Below, piece by piece: positions 44,351 to 52,091 of a DNA stretch of 64,000 bases. Position numbers and translations under genes: made by a program. Location: positions 1 to 64,000 of the forward strand of contig CAYQUO010000002.1 in the NCBI GenBank assembly GCA_964420835.1. Direction: 5' to 3'. Origin of the DNA: CAYQUO01 sp964420835 (GTDB taxonomy: Bacteria > Chloroflexota > Anaerolineae > Anaerolineales > Anaerolineaceae). Below the pieces are notes generated by a model. It had not been told where the DNA came from. It did no database searches and worked only from the letters and a program-made list of their open reading frames with translations. Numbering within the stretch: position 1 is the stretch's first letter; each line of letters starts with the position of its first letter.

Positions 44351-44992
44351 ATGAGCGATTTCAATAGTGAATCATTTGCGGGTTTTGAAGAAGAACCCCT
44401 GGTGGAACCAAGCCAGGGGGACGGCAAAAAACCCAGGAACCGGGCTTTCCTGGTCATTGTGGGCATCCTCGGGGTGATCTTTATCCTCGCCCTGATCGTA
44501 CTGGCTGTTGTTGCGCTGGTTATCCTGCCGCAACGGAATGCAGCGCGGGCTCAGGAAGCAGCCTTGATCAATGCGGCCAATACAGCGACGGCGTTATTTG
44601 CCACTCAAATGGCTTATGCCCAACAGGAACTGAGCACCCCCACCCCGGAAAAGCCTACCATGATGGCAGCACCCATGGATGCCGGTGGGCCTACATCCAC
44701 CCCGGTGGTGGTTTTTCCAACAGCAACGGCCACAATTGACCCCGACCTATTGGAAACCGAAACCACTGCAGAGGCATATGGAGGGCCGCCGGAACTCCTG
44801 GCTCGAACCCAAACGGTGGCAGCCTTGCTGACACAGGCGGCAGCAGCACCCACCCATGGGCCTGCTGCCACTGCCCTGCCCACCACCGGTTTTGCCGATG
44901 AGGTGGGCCTGCCCGGGCTGTTCGGTTTGGCTGTTGTACTGATGGTCGTCATCTTTTTTGCCCGAAAAATGCGTTCCGCGGAACACGGATAG
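44351..44992 (+). CDS. Membrane protein with C-terminal LPTTG sortase signal
   Basis: The product is 213 aa. An N-terminal membrane helix (about 32-59) is followed by an Ala/Thr/Pro-rich external segment. LPTTG lies at residues 176-180, then a hydrophobic stretch (about 186-205) and a basic tail (ARKMRS), the full layout of a sortase signal. The ATG has a GAAGGAG site. A sortase gene lies about 8 kb upstream in the window. With a helix at both ends, cleavage at LPTTG would free the C-terminus while the N-terminus stays anchored. It ends the operon at a strong terminator. Confidence 0.75.
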   Translation: MSDFNSESFAGFEEEPLVEPSQGDGKKPRNRAFLVIVGILGVIFILALIVLAVVALVILPQRNAARAQEAALINAANTATALFATQMAYAQQELSTPTPEKPTMMAAPMDAGGPTSTPVVVFPTATATIDPDLLETETTAEAYGGPPELLARTQTVAALLTQAAAAPTHGPAATALPTTGFADEVGLPGLFGLAVVLMVVIFFARKMRSAEHG

Positions 44993-45054
44993 GCATATCT
45001 TCCGGCACCTACAGGGCTCGTGCAGTAACACCGTCTTCGAAAATAAACCGAGAA

Positions 45055-45095
45055 AACCTGGCAGGTAGGACGTCTTACCTGCCAGGTTATTGTTA
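45055..45095 (+). terminator. Rho-independent terminator of the membrane operon
   Basis: AACCTGGCAGGTA (45055-45067) pairs perfectly with TACCTGCCAGGTT (45076-45088), a 13-bp stem with an 8-nt loop, followed by a T-rich run. Confidence 0.85.
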
Positions 45096-45166
45096 TTTCT
45101 GCCTGTTAGTCTGTTGAATCGGACTCTCCCCAGATCTATTGCAGCATTTGTTCCTTGTAAACAAAT

Positions 45167-45195
45167 CCGTCAGGGCTACTGCAGAAACCTGACGG
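45167..45195 (-). terminator. Terminator of the Rrf2 gene
   Basis: CCGTCAGG and CCTGACGG form a perfect 8-bp stem. On the minus strand it is followed by ATTTGTTT, 30-60 bases after the Rrf2 stop. Confidence 0.65.
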
Positions 45196-45228
45196 AAAAC
45201 GGAAAACACTGGGCCAAATGATATGATC

Positions 45229-45651
45229 TCATGGTGCGTTGGTTTGTTTCTGTTTGGCAATGAACTGGGCGAAATTGGTTGAACGCAAACGCTCCGTCAG
45301 GTCATCCCTGGCCTCACGCCAAAGAGGGCGCAGAAGGCACTCATCGCCGAAGGGGCATTTGTTGACCTCACCAGTGCAGTCGTTTAAGAGGATCGGGCCG
45401 TCGATAGCCTCAATCACTTCCAATACATTGATCTGATCGGCCGGCCTGGCCAGCGATACGCCACCGCGGGCACCCTTCATAGTGGTGATCAGCCCGGCAA
45501 TGGAAAGTTGGGAAATAATCTTGGCCAGAAAGGATGGCGGGATGTTCCGGGCTTTTGCGATCTGGCTGGTGGCTGCCCGCTTCCCCTCGTCATTGAGGGC
45601 AAGGTACATCATCGCCCGAAGAGCGTAATCTGCCTGTCTGGTTATTTGCAT
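45229..45651 (-). CDS. Rrf2-family regulator with NsrR-like cysteine spacing
   Basis: The product is 140 aa. The winged helix starts MQITRQADYALRAMMYLA, and the recognition helix lies at about 28-50 (TSQIAKARNIPPSFLAKI). Three Cys at 92, 99 and 105 (C-x6-C-x5-C) match the spacing of NO-sensing NsrR and differ from IscR (C-x5-C-x5-C); they should ligate a [2Fe-2S] or [4Fe-4S] cluster. The ATG at 45651 has GAGGT upstream. A 25-bp imperfect palindrome overlaps its promoter, suggesting autoregulation. Targets cannot be read from this window, but the Fnr-like/hemerythrin genes make NO or redox control attractive. Confidence 0.87.
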   Translation of the reverse strand: MQITRQADYALRAMMYLALNDEGKRAATSQIAKARNIPPSFLAKIISQLSIAGLITTMKGARGGVSLARPADQINVLEVIEAIDGPILLNDCTGEVNKCPFGDECLLRPLWREARDDLTERLRSTNFAQFIAKQKQTNAP

Positions 45652-45691
45652 GGTAATACCTCGTTTTGGCAATAAAGATAAAATTACTCTT

Positions 45692-45716
45692 GATTATAAT
45701 TCAGTCTATTCTAATC
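45692..45716. promoter_or_regulatory. Promoter and candidate operator of the Rrf2 gene
   Basis: GATTATAAT (45692-45700) and ATTCTAATC (45708-45716) form an imperfect inverted repeat with a 7-bp centre. On the minus strand the left half contains TATAAT (45698-45693), and TTGGAT (45719-45714) lies 15 bp upstream. Binding here would block the promoter. Confidence 0.5.
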
Positions 45717-45775
45717 CAAAATGGCGGACAAGTGACAGAGTTCTTAAAAAATAATGACCTTCTGCCAACAATGGC

Positions 45776-45828
45776 AAAAAGGGGGGGAATCAAAGCCGGG
45801 TGGAAGTCCCATCCGGCTTTAAATTCCC
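45776..45828 (-). terminator. Long-stem terminator after the glycine-tract membrane gene
   Basis: On the minus strand the two arms (45828-45807 and 45801-45785) form a stem of about 18 bp with one mismatch and G-T pairs, then seven C and TTTTT (45780-45776). It separates the upstream gene (stop at 45862) from the Rrf2 gene. Confidence 0.7.
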
Positions 45829-45861
45829 GGGAGCATAGGGTTAAAACACCCTGATGTCGAT

Positions 45862-46833
45862 TTAAAATGCTCTCGAACTGTGGCTTATTTGCACCAGCCG
45901 GCGATACCCGGTGGTCCAGGCGGTTCCGATGTAAGCCTGGAGCACACTGCCAAGGAGGATGGCAATGGGGAGAAAAAGCATCAACAGGACTCCGGTTGCT
46001 ATCAGGCTTCCCACCCAGGCGCTTTCGGTCTGGATGATTGCACCGAAAATCAGGGGAATGAATATGAAGATGAAAGGCAGGCTGATCAGGAGGTTCAGGA
46101 TGGCTCCGCCGATGAACAGGATGAGCGAAACCACGATCACCTCGCCGATGTGAGCCTTAATCAGCCCCCACGCCCGCCGGATGCCCGCCTTAATGCCCAT
46201 GTTTTCCCCCACCAGGGCAACGATGGTCAACTCCTCCAACACATGGAGGGCATATCCAAGTGGAATGAGCAGGCAAATGAACGGCAACAGGCAGGCAAAA
46301 AGTCCGATCCCAAACGTGACAACTGTTAAGATGATCAGGGGAGCCATCAGGACAAGTACCACCAGGCCAACCCCGAAACTGAAGAGGATGAGCGTGAGCA
46401 GCACACGCCAAAAGTAAGGCAGGCTTTCCTTCCAGAGTTCGTCAAACCTCAGGCTGGCGTGTTCACCGGCATCCACCGCCCAGGCACCCCGGACCAACCC
46501 GATTCGACCCATGGTTCCGATGGCCAGGAACAATACGGCGAGCAGAATGCTGGCCGCAACAACCGCGGTGATGATCAGCCAGATGGTGCCATCTTGGATG
46601 CTGTCTTCGATGAATTGCTCAAAGGGGGAAAACCACTGCACAAAGTTCTTCACAAAGGGCAGGTTTTGCATCCTGTTGCCGGAACCCGTGCCCCCTCCAC
46701 CCCCGCCACCCCCTCCACCCCCGCCACCCACTCCGCCGCCACGCGAGCAACTGGCCAGCAGGCCGAACAGCCAGAGAATCTTGTGTTTCCAGACAATGTT
46801 CCAGGATTTCTGCAACCATTCAATGTAATTCAT
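45862..46833 (-). CDS. Polytopic membrane protein with N-terminal polyglycine tract
   Basis: The product is 323 aa. It begins MNYIEWLQKSWNIVWKHKIL, then a short hydrophobic stretch, then CSRGGGV and a run of 13 Gly. About six membrane helices follow (e.g. near 95-120, 155-195, 200-225, 240-270 and 280-305). This pattern, with NIVWKHKILWLFGLL near the start, is seen in membrane proteins resembling the glycerophosphodiester phosphodiesterase membrane domain, but no enzyme motif is present. The ATG at 46833 has GGAGG 5-6 nt upstream. The glycine codons form an exact 18-bp repeat with five-G runs. Confidence 0.7.
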   Translation of the reverse strand: MNYIEWLQKSWNIVWKHKILWLFGLLASCSRGGGVGGGGGGGGGGGGGTGSGNRMQNLPFVKNFVQWFSPFEQFIEDSIQDGTIWLIITAVVAASILLAVLFLAIGTMGRIGLVRGAWAVDAGEHASLRFDELWKESLPYFWRVLLTLILFSFGVGLVVLVLMAPLIILTVVTFGIGLFACLLPFICLLIPLGYALHVLEELTIVALVGENMGIKAGIRRAWGLIKAHIGEVIVVSLILFIGGAILNLLISLPFIFIFIPLIFGAIIQTESAWVGSLIATGVLLMLFLPIAILLGSVLQAYIGTAWTTGYRRLVQISHSSRAF

Positions 46834-46890
46834 TGTTCCTCCACCATCCAGTGATAGCAAGAGCATACCCCGGGCTGCCCGATCAACCGG

Positions 46891-48444
46891 TCACTCCCAT
46901 TCGATCGTCGCCGGGGGCTTGCTGGTCACATCATATACCACACGGTTGACACCCCTGACCTCATTAACGATCCGACTGGAGACGCGAGCCAGCAGGTCCA
47001 GCGGCAGACGGGCCCAGTCTGCGGTCATATAATCATCCGTGGTGACCGCCCTGAGGACAACCACCTCCTGGTAGGTGCGCTGGTCTCCCATGACGCCAAC
47101 CGAACGGACCGGCAACAGGGCGGCAAACGCCTGGGAAACCCGCTCCACATTTGTATCACGCCAGGGGGGAAGATGACCCGCCTTTGACAGTTCCCCGGTG
47201 AAGATGGCATCAGCAGCGCGCAGCACCGCCAAGCGCTCAGGGGTCACCTCGCCCAGGCAGCGAACAGCCAGGCCGGGACCTGGGAAAGGCTGGCGCCATA
47301 CCACTTCCGCCGGCAGGCCAAGCGACTCACCGACGGCACGTACCTCGTCCTTAAAAAGATATCGCAACGGTTCAACCAGTTGGAATTCGATGTCTTCCGG
47401 CAAACCTCCAACGTTATGATGGGTCTTGATCCGCCCTGCCTGTGAACGTTTGCTGGCACTGGATTCCACCACATCAGGGTAGATGGTGCCCTGGAGCAGG
47501 AATTCCGGCTTCCCGGCCAGGACAGCCTGGCGTTCAAAGGCACGGATAAAAGTCTCGCCGATGATGCGGCGTTTATCCTCCGGCTCAGTAATCCCTTTCA
47601 GGGCGGCCAGGAAGGTCTTCTCTTCATCTGCGACCACGAAATTGGATCCGAGCAACTTCCGGAAGGTCGATTCGACCTGCCGGCGCTCATCCTGGCGGAG
47701 CAAGCCATGGTCAACAAAAACTGCCGTTAATCGTCCCGGGATTGCTTTTTGGACCAAAGTGACGGCAACACTCGAATCCACCCCGCCGCTGAAGGCGGCA
47801 AGAACCCTGCCATCACCCACGTGGCGGCGAATCTCGTCCACCGCCTGTTGGATGATTGAGTCAGGCGTCCAGTCCGGGCGCGCATGGGCGATATCAACAA
47901 GGAACCGACGCAGAATCTCCATTCCACCAGGTGTATGACCCACTTCCGGGTGAAACTGAACACCGTACAGATCTCTCTCCGGCTGTCCTATGGCGGCTAT
48001 GGGGCTGTGGCTGCTTGAAGCCAGGCAGGTGAACCCCGCCGGAGCGGATTCGATCCGGTCACCATGCGACATCCATACCGGGTGCTGACCAATTGGAAGA
48101 AGAAGGTTTGGCTCCTCAACCGTGATGGTTGCCGGACCGTATTCCTGCCGGGCAGATGCAGCCACGCTTCCGCCCAGGGCCCGGGTTAGCAGTTGCATGC
48201 CGTAGCAAATCCCGAGGACCGGTTTTCCCGAGCCGAGAACATAGGAAGGCAGGGTTGGTGCATCATTTTCACGCACCGAATGGGGACCCCCGGAAAGAAT
48301 GAAGGCAACCGGTCGCATGGCCTGTACAACCTCACGGGGGGAATCCCAGCGGAAAAGCTCGCAATAGATGTTCAATTCACGCACCCGGCGGGCGATCAGT
48401 TGGCTGTATTGCGAACCATAATCGAGAATGGCTACTGAGTCCAT
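46891..48444 (-). CDS. guaA: GMP synthase (glutamine-hydrolysing)
   Basis: The product is 517 aa. The class I glutaminase domain has the Cys nucleophile in PVLGICYGMQLL and His/Glu in VQFHPEVGHT. The ATP-pyrophosphatase domain has the P-loop LAAFSGGVDSSVAV. The C-terminal dimerisation domain ends RVVYDVTSKPPATIEWE, the family signature. It converts XMP to GMP with ATP and glutamine. ATG at 48444 is chosen because it begins the usual MDSVAILDYGSQ and has AAGGAG upstream; an upstream extension would overlap xpt. It follows xpt by 7 bases, forming a purine operon. Confidence 0.96.
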   Translation of the reverse strand: MDSVAILDYGSQYSQLIARRVRELNIYCELFRWDSPREVVQAMRPVAFILSGGPHSVRENDAPTLPSYVLGSGKPVLGICYGMQLLTRALGGSVAASARQEYGPATITVEEPNLLLPIGQHPVWMSHGDRIESAPAGFTCLASSSHSPIAAIGQPERDLYGVQFHPEVGHTPGGMEILRRFLVDIAHARPDWTPDSIIQQAVDEIRRHVGDGRVLAAFSGGVDSSVAVTLVQKAIPGRLTAVFVDHGLLRQDERRQVESTFRKLLGSNFVVADEEKTFLAALKGITEPEDKRRIIGETFIRAFERQAVLAGKPEFLLQGTIYPDVVESSASKRSQAGRIKTHHNVGGLPEDIEFQLVEPLRYLFKDEVRAVGESLGLPAEVVWRQPFPGPGLAVRCLGEVTPERLAVLRAADAIFTGELSKAGHLPPWRDTNVERVSQAFAALLPVRSVGVMGDQRTYQEVVVLRAVTTDDYMTADWARLPLDLLARVSSRIVNEVRGVNRVVYDVTSKPPATIEWE

Positions 48445-48451
48445 ATTCTCC

Positions 48452-49021
48452 TTAGTCGAAAATGATCTTGCCATCATCCATATTGGTAATGCGGGCCAGG
48501 GATACGATTGGCACCCCCAGCGGCTCCAGGGCTGCCCGCCCGCCTTCAAAGGTCTTCTCTATAAGCGTTCCGATGCCGACCACGGCAGCTCCGGCTGCCT
48601 GCACCAGGCGGACAAGGCCGAGGATGGTGGCGCCGGAGGCCAGGAAGTCGTCGATAATGAGGACTTTTTCATCGCGGGGTAAAAATTCAGGGGAGACGAT
48701 CAACTCAGTTAAACTCCCCTTTGTATGGGACGGGGCGATCGTAAGATAGACCGTATCCGGCATGGTCACAGGCTTGGATTTGCGGGCATAAACGACCGGA
48801 ATGCCCAGATAGCGCGCTGTCATCACCGCCGGAGCAATTCCGGAAATCTCGGCGGTCAACACCTGCTGTGCACCAACGTGGGAAAATCGTTCGGACAGTT
48901 CCCTGCCACAGGCTTCCATCAAGACAGGATCGACCTGATGATTGATAAAACCATCGACCTTCAAGATTCCGCCCCCCAAATTCCGACCATCCTTTATAAT
49001 TCGCTCCTTCAGAAGCTCCAC
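48452..49021 (-). CDS. xpt: Xanthine phosphoribosyltransferase
   Basis: The product is 189 aa, the usual length. The PRPP motif is VLIIDDFLASGATILGLV at about 121-138. The N-terminal MELLKERIIKDGRNLGGGILKVDGFINHQVDP and C-terminal LARITNMDDGKI fit Xpt. The enzyme salvages xanthine to XMP, which GuaA (next gene) turns into GMP. The start is a GTG with GGAGG 6 nt upstream. No purine riboswitch pattern was seen in the leader. Confidence 0.92.
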   Translation of the reverse strand: MELLKERIIKDGRNLGGGILKVDGFINHQVDPVLMEACGRELSERFSHVGAQQVLTAEISGIAPAVMTARYLGIPVVYARKSKPVTMPDTVYLTIAPSHTKGSLTELIVSPEFLPRDEKVLIIDDFLASGATILGLVRLVQAAGAAVVGIGTLIEKTFEGGRAALEPLGVPIVSLARITNMDDGKIIFD

Positions 49022-49259
49022 GGTGCCCTCCAGGTGTCAAGTTGATGTCAAAATATTGTACTATGGAAACAATTGTGGATTACCCGTCAAGTGAAATGAG
49101 GCCCTTGTTCTTCCCTCAATTCTTTGCTACCCTTCCCGTTCGGGATATGTTCCATTTTTGGACGAATTCGGGTTAAAATAACCGTGTTGCTCCGGGTTTA
49201 CCCTGGTTGAAATGCTGGCTGGCGATCTCCGGCCAGCCTCGTTATGAAAGGAGGAAAAC

Positions 49260-50411
49260 ATGGATAGATTACGAGCCCTGCTGCTAATGACGGCTTTATC
49301 TGCCATGGCCTTAAATGCATGCAACCTGCCAAGATCCGGCAAGGCTGCAACCCCTACACCAACTGACAATGTACCAACTGCAGCGGCAAAAACAGTGTCG
49401 GCACAGTTGACGGCAATGGCGCCGTTGGCCACTGACACGCCCTACCCAACCGCCACTTCCGGTACCGTGCCAACCCTTACCCAGGTCGGCGCGCCAACCA
49501 CCCCGCCTCTTGCGCCTACTTCGGTCCCCTGCGACCGGGGCTCCTTCCTAAGCGATGTGACCATCCCGGATGGGGCGCAGATCCAAGCCGGGCAAAGTTT
49601 TTCAAAAACCTGGCGCATCGTCAACAACGGAAGCTGCACCTGGTCTCCTTCCTATGCCCTGGTGTTCGATCATGGCGATGCCATGGAAGGACCAGCCTCA
49701 CAACCCTTGGGGGTTACGGTTGCACCCCAGCAATCGGTGGACATCACCGTTAACCTGAAAGCTCCCGCCACAGCCGGGACTTACAAGGGCTTCTGGAAGT
49801 TGCGCAACGCCCAGGGGGCTGTTTTCGGTGTGGGATTGGCAGCCAACACCGCCTTTTGGGTGGAAATCGCTTCGGTGTTACCAACCCTGCCACCCCCGCC
49901 AGCCCCCGAGACCGTGATCTACGATATGGCCCTGGATTACTGCTCGGCAATCTGGATGACCGGTGCCAGCAGTGACCCGCTGCCGTGCCCCGGTGCTTCG
50001 GACAACCCGGCAGGATTCGTCATCCGGGTGGACAATCCAACCCTGCAGAACAGCATCAACTACCCGGGCAAAGCCATTGAAACCCATCCCCAATGGGTCG
50101 ACAACGGGGTGATCTCCGGAAAATACCCGGCGCTGGTGGTGCAGAGTGGCTATAAATTCCGGGCAACCATCGGCTGCCTGAACGGCGGCCCGGGGTGCGA
50201 CTACAAGGCGCAGGTGAATTACCGCGCAGGCGGAGGTCCGCTGACCCCGCTTGGTGAGTGGAGCATGAAATATACTGATGCACCGAAGGTCGTACTGGTT
50301 GACCTTTCAGCCCTGAGCGGACAATCCATACAACTGGTCCTGGCTGCAACAGCCAACGGACCATCCACCCAGGATTGGGCGGTCTGGTTCAGCCCGTCGG
50401 TCATCAAGTAA
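49260..50411 (+). CDS. NBR1-Ig-like domain lipoprotein
   Basis: The product is 383 aa. The signal ends in the lipobox LNAC (about 18-21). A Thr/Pro/Ala-rich linker runs to about 85. Residues ~90-205 are an NBR1-type Ig-like domain with the characteristic SFSKTWRIVNNGSCTWSPSY and APATAGTYKGFWKLRN. The remaining ~170 residues form a second beta-rich domain with paired Cys (GCLNGGPGCDYK). It should be a surface-displayed adhesive or binding protein. The ATG has AAAGGAGG upstream, and a bidirectional terminator ends the gene. Confidence 0.85.
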   Translation: MDRLRALLLMTALSAMALNACNLPRSGKAATPTPTDNVPTAAAKTVSAQLTAMAPLATDTPYPTATSGTVPTLTQVGAPTTPPLAPTSVPCDRGSFLSDVTIPDGAQIQAGQSFSKTWRIVNNGSCTWSPSYALVFDHGDAMEGPASQPLGVTVAPQQSVDITVNLKAPATAGTYKGFWKLRNAQGAVFGVGLAANTAFWVEIASVLPTLPPPPAPETVIYDMALDYCSAIWMTGASSDPLPCPGASDNPAGFVIRVDNPTLQNSINYPGKAIETHPQWVDNGVISGKYPALVVQSGYKFRATIGCLNGGPGCDYKAQVNYRAGGGPLTPLGEWSMKYTDAPKVVLVDLSALSGQSIQLVLAATANGPSTQDWAVWFSPSVIK

Positions 50412-50460
50412 CCGGGACAATAACCGTCCCCTGTGCAAAGTTCATTTGAAAAGAAAAACA

Positions 50461-50501
50461 CCATCCGCCTCGGTTGAATGGACGGGCGGATGGTTTATTT
50501 T
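50461..50501. terminator. Bidirectional terminator between convergent genes
   Basis: CCATCCGCC (50461-50469) and GGCGGATGG (50485-50493) pair perfectly. TTTATTTT follows on the plus strand and TGTTTTTC on the minus strand. It overlaps the rlmB stop. Confidence 0.85.
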
Positions 50502-51232
50502 CGGCTGCGGGCCTGCCAGGCAAGGTACAGGGCAATGGATCCGGCAGCCGCCGCATTCAGCGATTCCACCATTCCCCGGGCGGGGAACGCCACCAACTGA
50601 TCGCAGGAGCGGCGGATGAGGGCGCGCAACCCTTTGCCCTCATTGCCAACCACAAGCACCAGATCGCCTGAAAGATCCAGTTCTTCCGGCGCCCGAGAAT
50701 CCGGGCCAGCCTCCAGGCCGATCACCCAATACCCTGCCTTTTTTAACTGGTCCAGCGCCTGGGCCAGGTTCACAGTGGCCAGCAGCAGGTGCTCGCTGGC
50801 TCCCGCCGAGGCATGCACGACCGCCGGGGTCACACCCGCTGAGCGCGCCAGCGGAATAAGTACACCGTGCACGCCCACCGATTCGGCTGTGCGTAAAAGT
50901 ACCCCCAGGTTCTGCGGATTCTGAATCAAATCCAGTGCGAGGATGAATCCGGGTTCCCGCCTTTGGGTGGCCAGTTGAAGGATGTCCTGCAATGTGCTAT
51001 AGGGATAGGCGCTGGTCTCCAGTGCAACCCCCTGGTGGTTCTCATCCAATCGGTCCAGCAGTTCCCGGTCGACGGTTTCAACCCTCAGCCTTGCCTGGCC
51101 TGCCAGTTTGATGACCTCGGCCAGCCTGCCCTTCATATCCGCATTTCGCGAGACCAGGAGGCGGAAGGAATTCCGCCGTCCCGCCCTGAGCACTTCGTAA
51201 ACCGGGTTGCGCCCGGTGACCCATTCCTTCAT
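50495..51232 (-). CDS. rlmB: 23S rRNA (guanosine-2'-O-)-methyltransferase RlmB-like (SpoU family)
   Basis: The product is 245 aa. The N-terminal substrate-binding domain starts WVTGRNPVYEVLRAG. The SpoU domain has the three motifs LDLIQNPQNLGVLLRTAES, VLVVGNEGKGLRALIRRSCD and MVESLNAAAAGSIALY, which form the trefoil knot. RlmB methylates G2251 of 23S rRNA; the specific position is inferred from the overall layout. Its ATG overlaps the stop of the upstream methyltransferase gene, so both are co-translated. Confidence 0.9.
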   Translation of the reverse strand: MKEWVTGRNPVYEVLRAGRRNSFRLLVSRNADMKGRLAEVIKLAGQARLRVETVDRELLDRLDENHQGVALETSAYPYSTLQDILQLATQRREPGFILALDLIQNPQNLGVLLRTAESVGVHGVLIPLARSAGVTPAVVHASAGASEHLLLATVNLAQALDQLKKAGYWVIGLEAGPDSRAPEELDLSGDLVLVVGNEGKGLRALIRRSCDQLVAFPARGMVESLNAAAAGSIALYLAWQARSRK

Positions 51233-51882
51233 ATCATTTTCGTGTCCATGGAATTATTAATTACGAAAACTCCAGAATAGGCTGTCACCTGCACGGCAAC
51301 AGCGTGGAGGCCTTGATCGTGCAGGGCGGGTAAGTCCAGGGAGGTGATCCAGTAATCCTCCTCCTCCCACTGTTCCCCAAGGGACAGGCGGGTGCCTTCC
51401 CGTTCAGCCTCGCTACGAAAAACAATATCTCCGATCACCAATCGGCCGCCGGGTTTTAACATCTCCTGCACCAGGTGGGAGCACAGGGTCATCTTCTCCT
51501 TCTGCGGAAAATGATGGAAAACATAAGTCGATACGACGAGGTCAAACGGTCGGGGCAAGTTCGCGGGAAACGAAGTGCGCAGGTCGTGAAGGATGAATTC
51601 GGCATGCGGCAGGCGCCGGCGGGCTTTTTCGAGCATGAGCGCAGAAAAGTCCGTACACCAAAGGCGGCAGCCCGCCTTGTGAAACCGTGCGGCAAGGTTC
51701 CCGGTGCCCACACCAAGGTCGATGACCTGCATGCCTGGCTTTGGTTCGGCGAGGGAAACGACGGTATCCAGTACCCGGCTGTAACCTTCGAAGGGGAAGG
51801 AGCCCTCGCTGGTGACCTCGTGATCATACGTATCCGCCCAGAGGTCAAAATCCGCTGCTGGGTGGGGGTCTGCTATGCTCAT
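51229..51882 (-). CDS. Class I SAM-dependent methyltransferase (YrrT-like)
   Basis: The product is 217 aa. The SAM motif VIDLGVGTGNLAARFHKAG lies near residue 54 and a motif IV-like LVVSTYVFHHFPQKEK follows. The N-terminal FDLWADTYDHEVTSEG is typical of YrrT-like methyltransferases. The ATG at 51882 gives a normal start (MSIADPHP); an ATG ten codons upstream is possible. It overlaps rlmB by 4 bases. The substrate is unknown. Confidence 0.82.
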   Translation of the reverse strand: MSIADPHPAADFDLWADTYDHEVTSEGSFPFEGYSRVLDTVVSLAEPKPGMQVIDLGVGTGNLAARFHKAGCRLWCTDFSALMLEKARRRLPHAEFILHDLRTSFPANLPRPFDLVVSTYVFHHFPQKEKMTLCSHLVQEMLKPGGRLVIGDIVFRSEAEREGTRLSLGEQWEEEDYWITSLDLPALHDQGLHAVAVQVTAYSGVFVINNSMDTKMI

Positions 51883-52091
51883 GGAGCCCCATGGAATGCC
51901 AGCCCATTCCATTCATAAGTTGAGGAGGCAGACACTCCCTTTTCCTGCTGGAAATGAGACAAAATTACTGGTTGGAACAGAAGGGTGTGGCCCGCCGGCG
52001 TGGGGAAGTGGATGTGGCCCATGTTGGCTGCCGGGGATGTACTTCCACGGCAGACGCTGCCTTTCCGGATATTTGGGGGGTGCATAAGCGG

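Noticed and set aside
49022..49130. Purine riboswitch before xpt-guaA
   Set aside because: The conserved core and paired loops of the purine aptamer could not be found in the leader.
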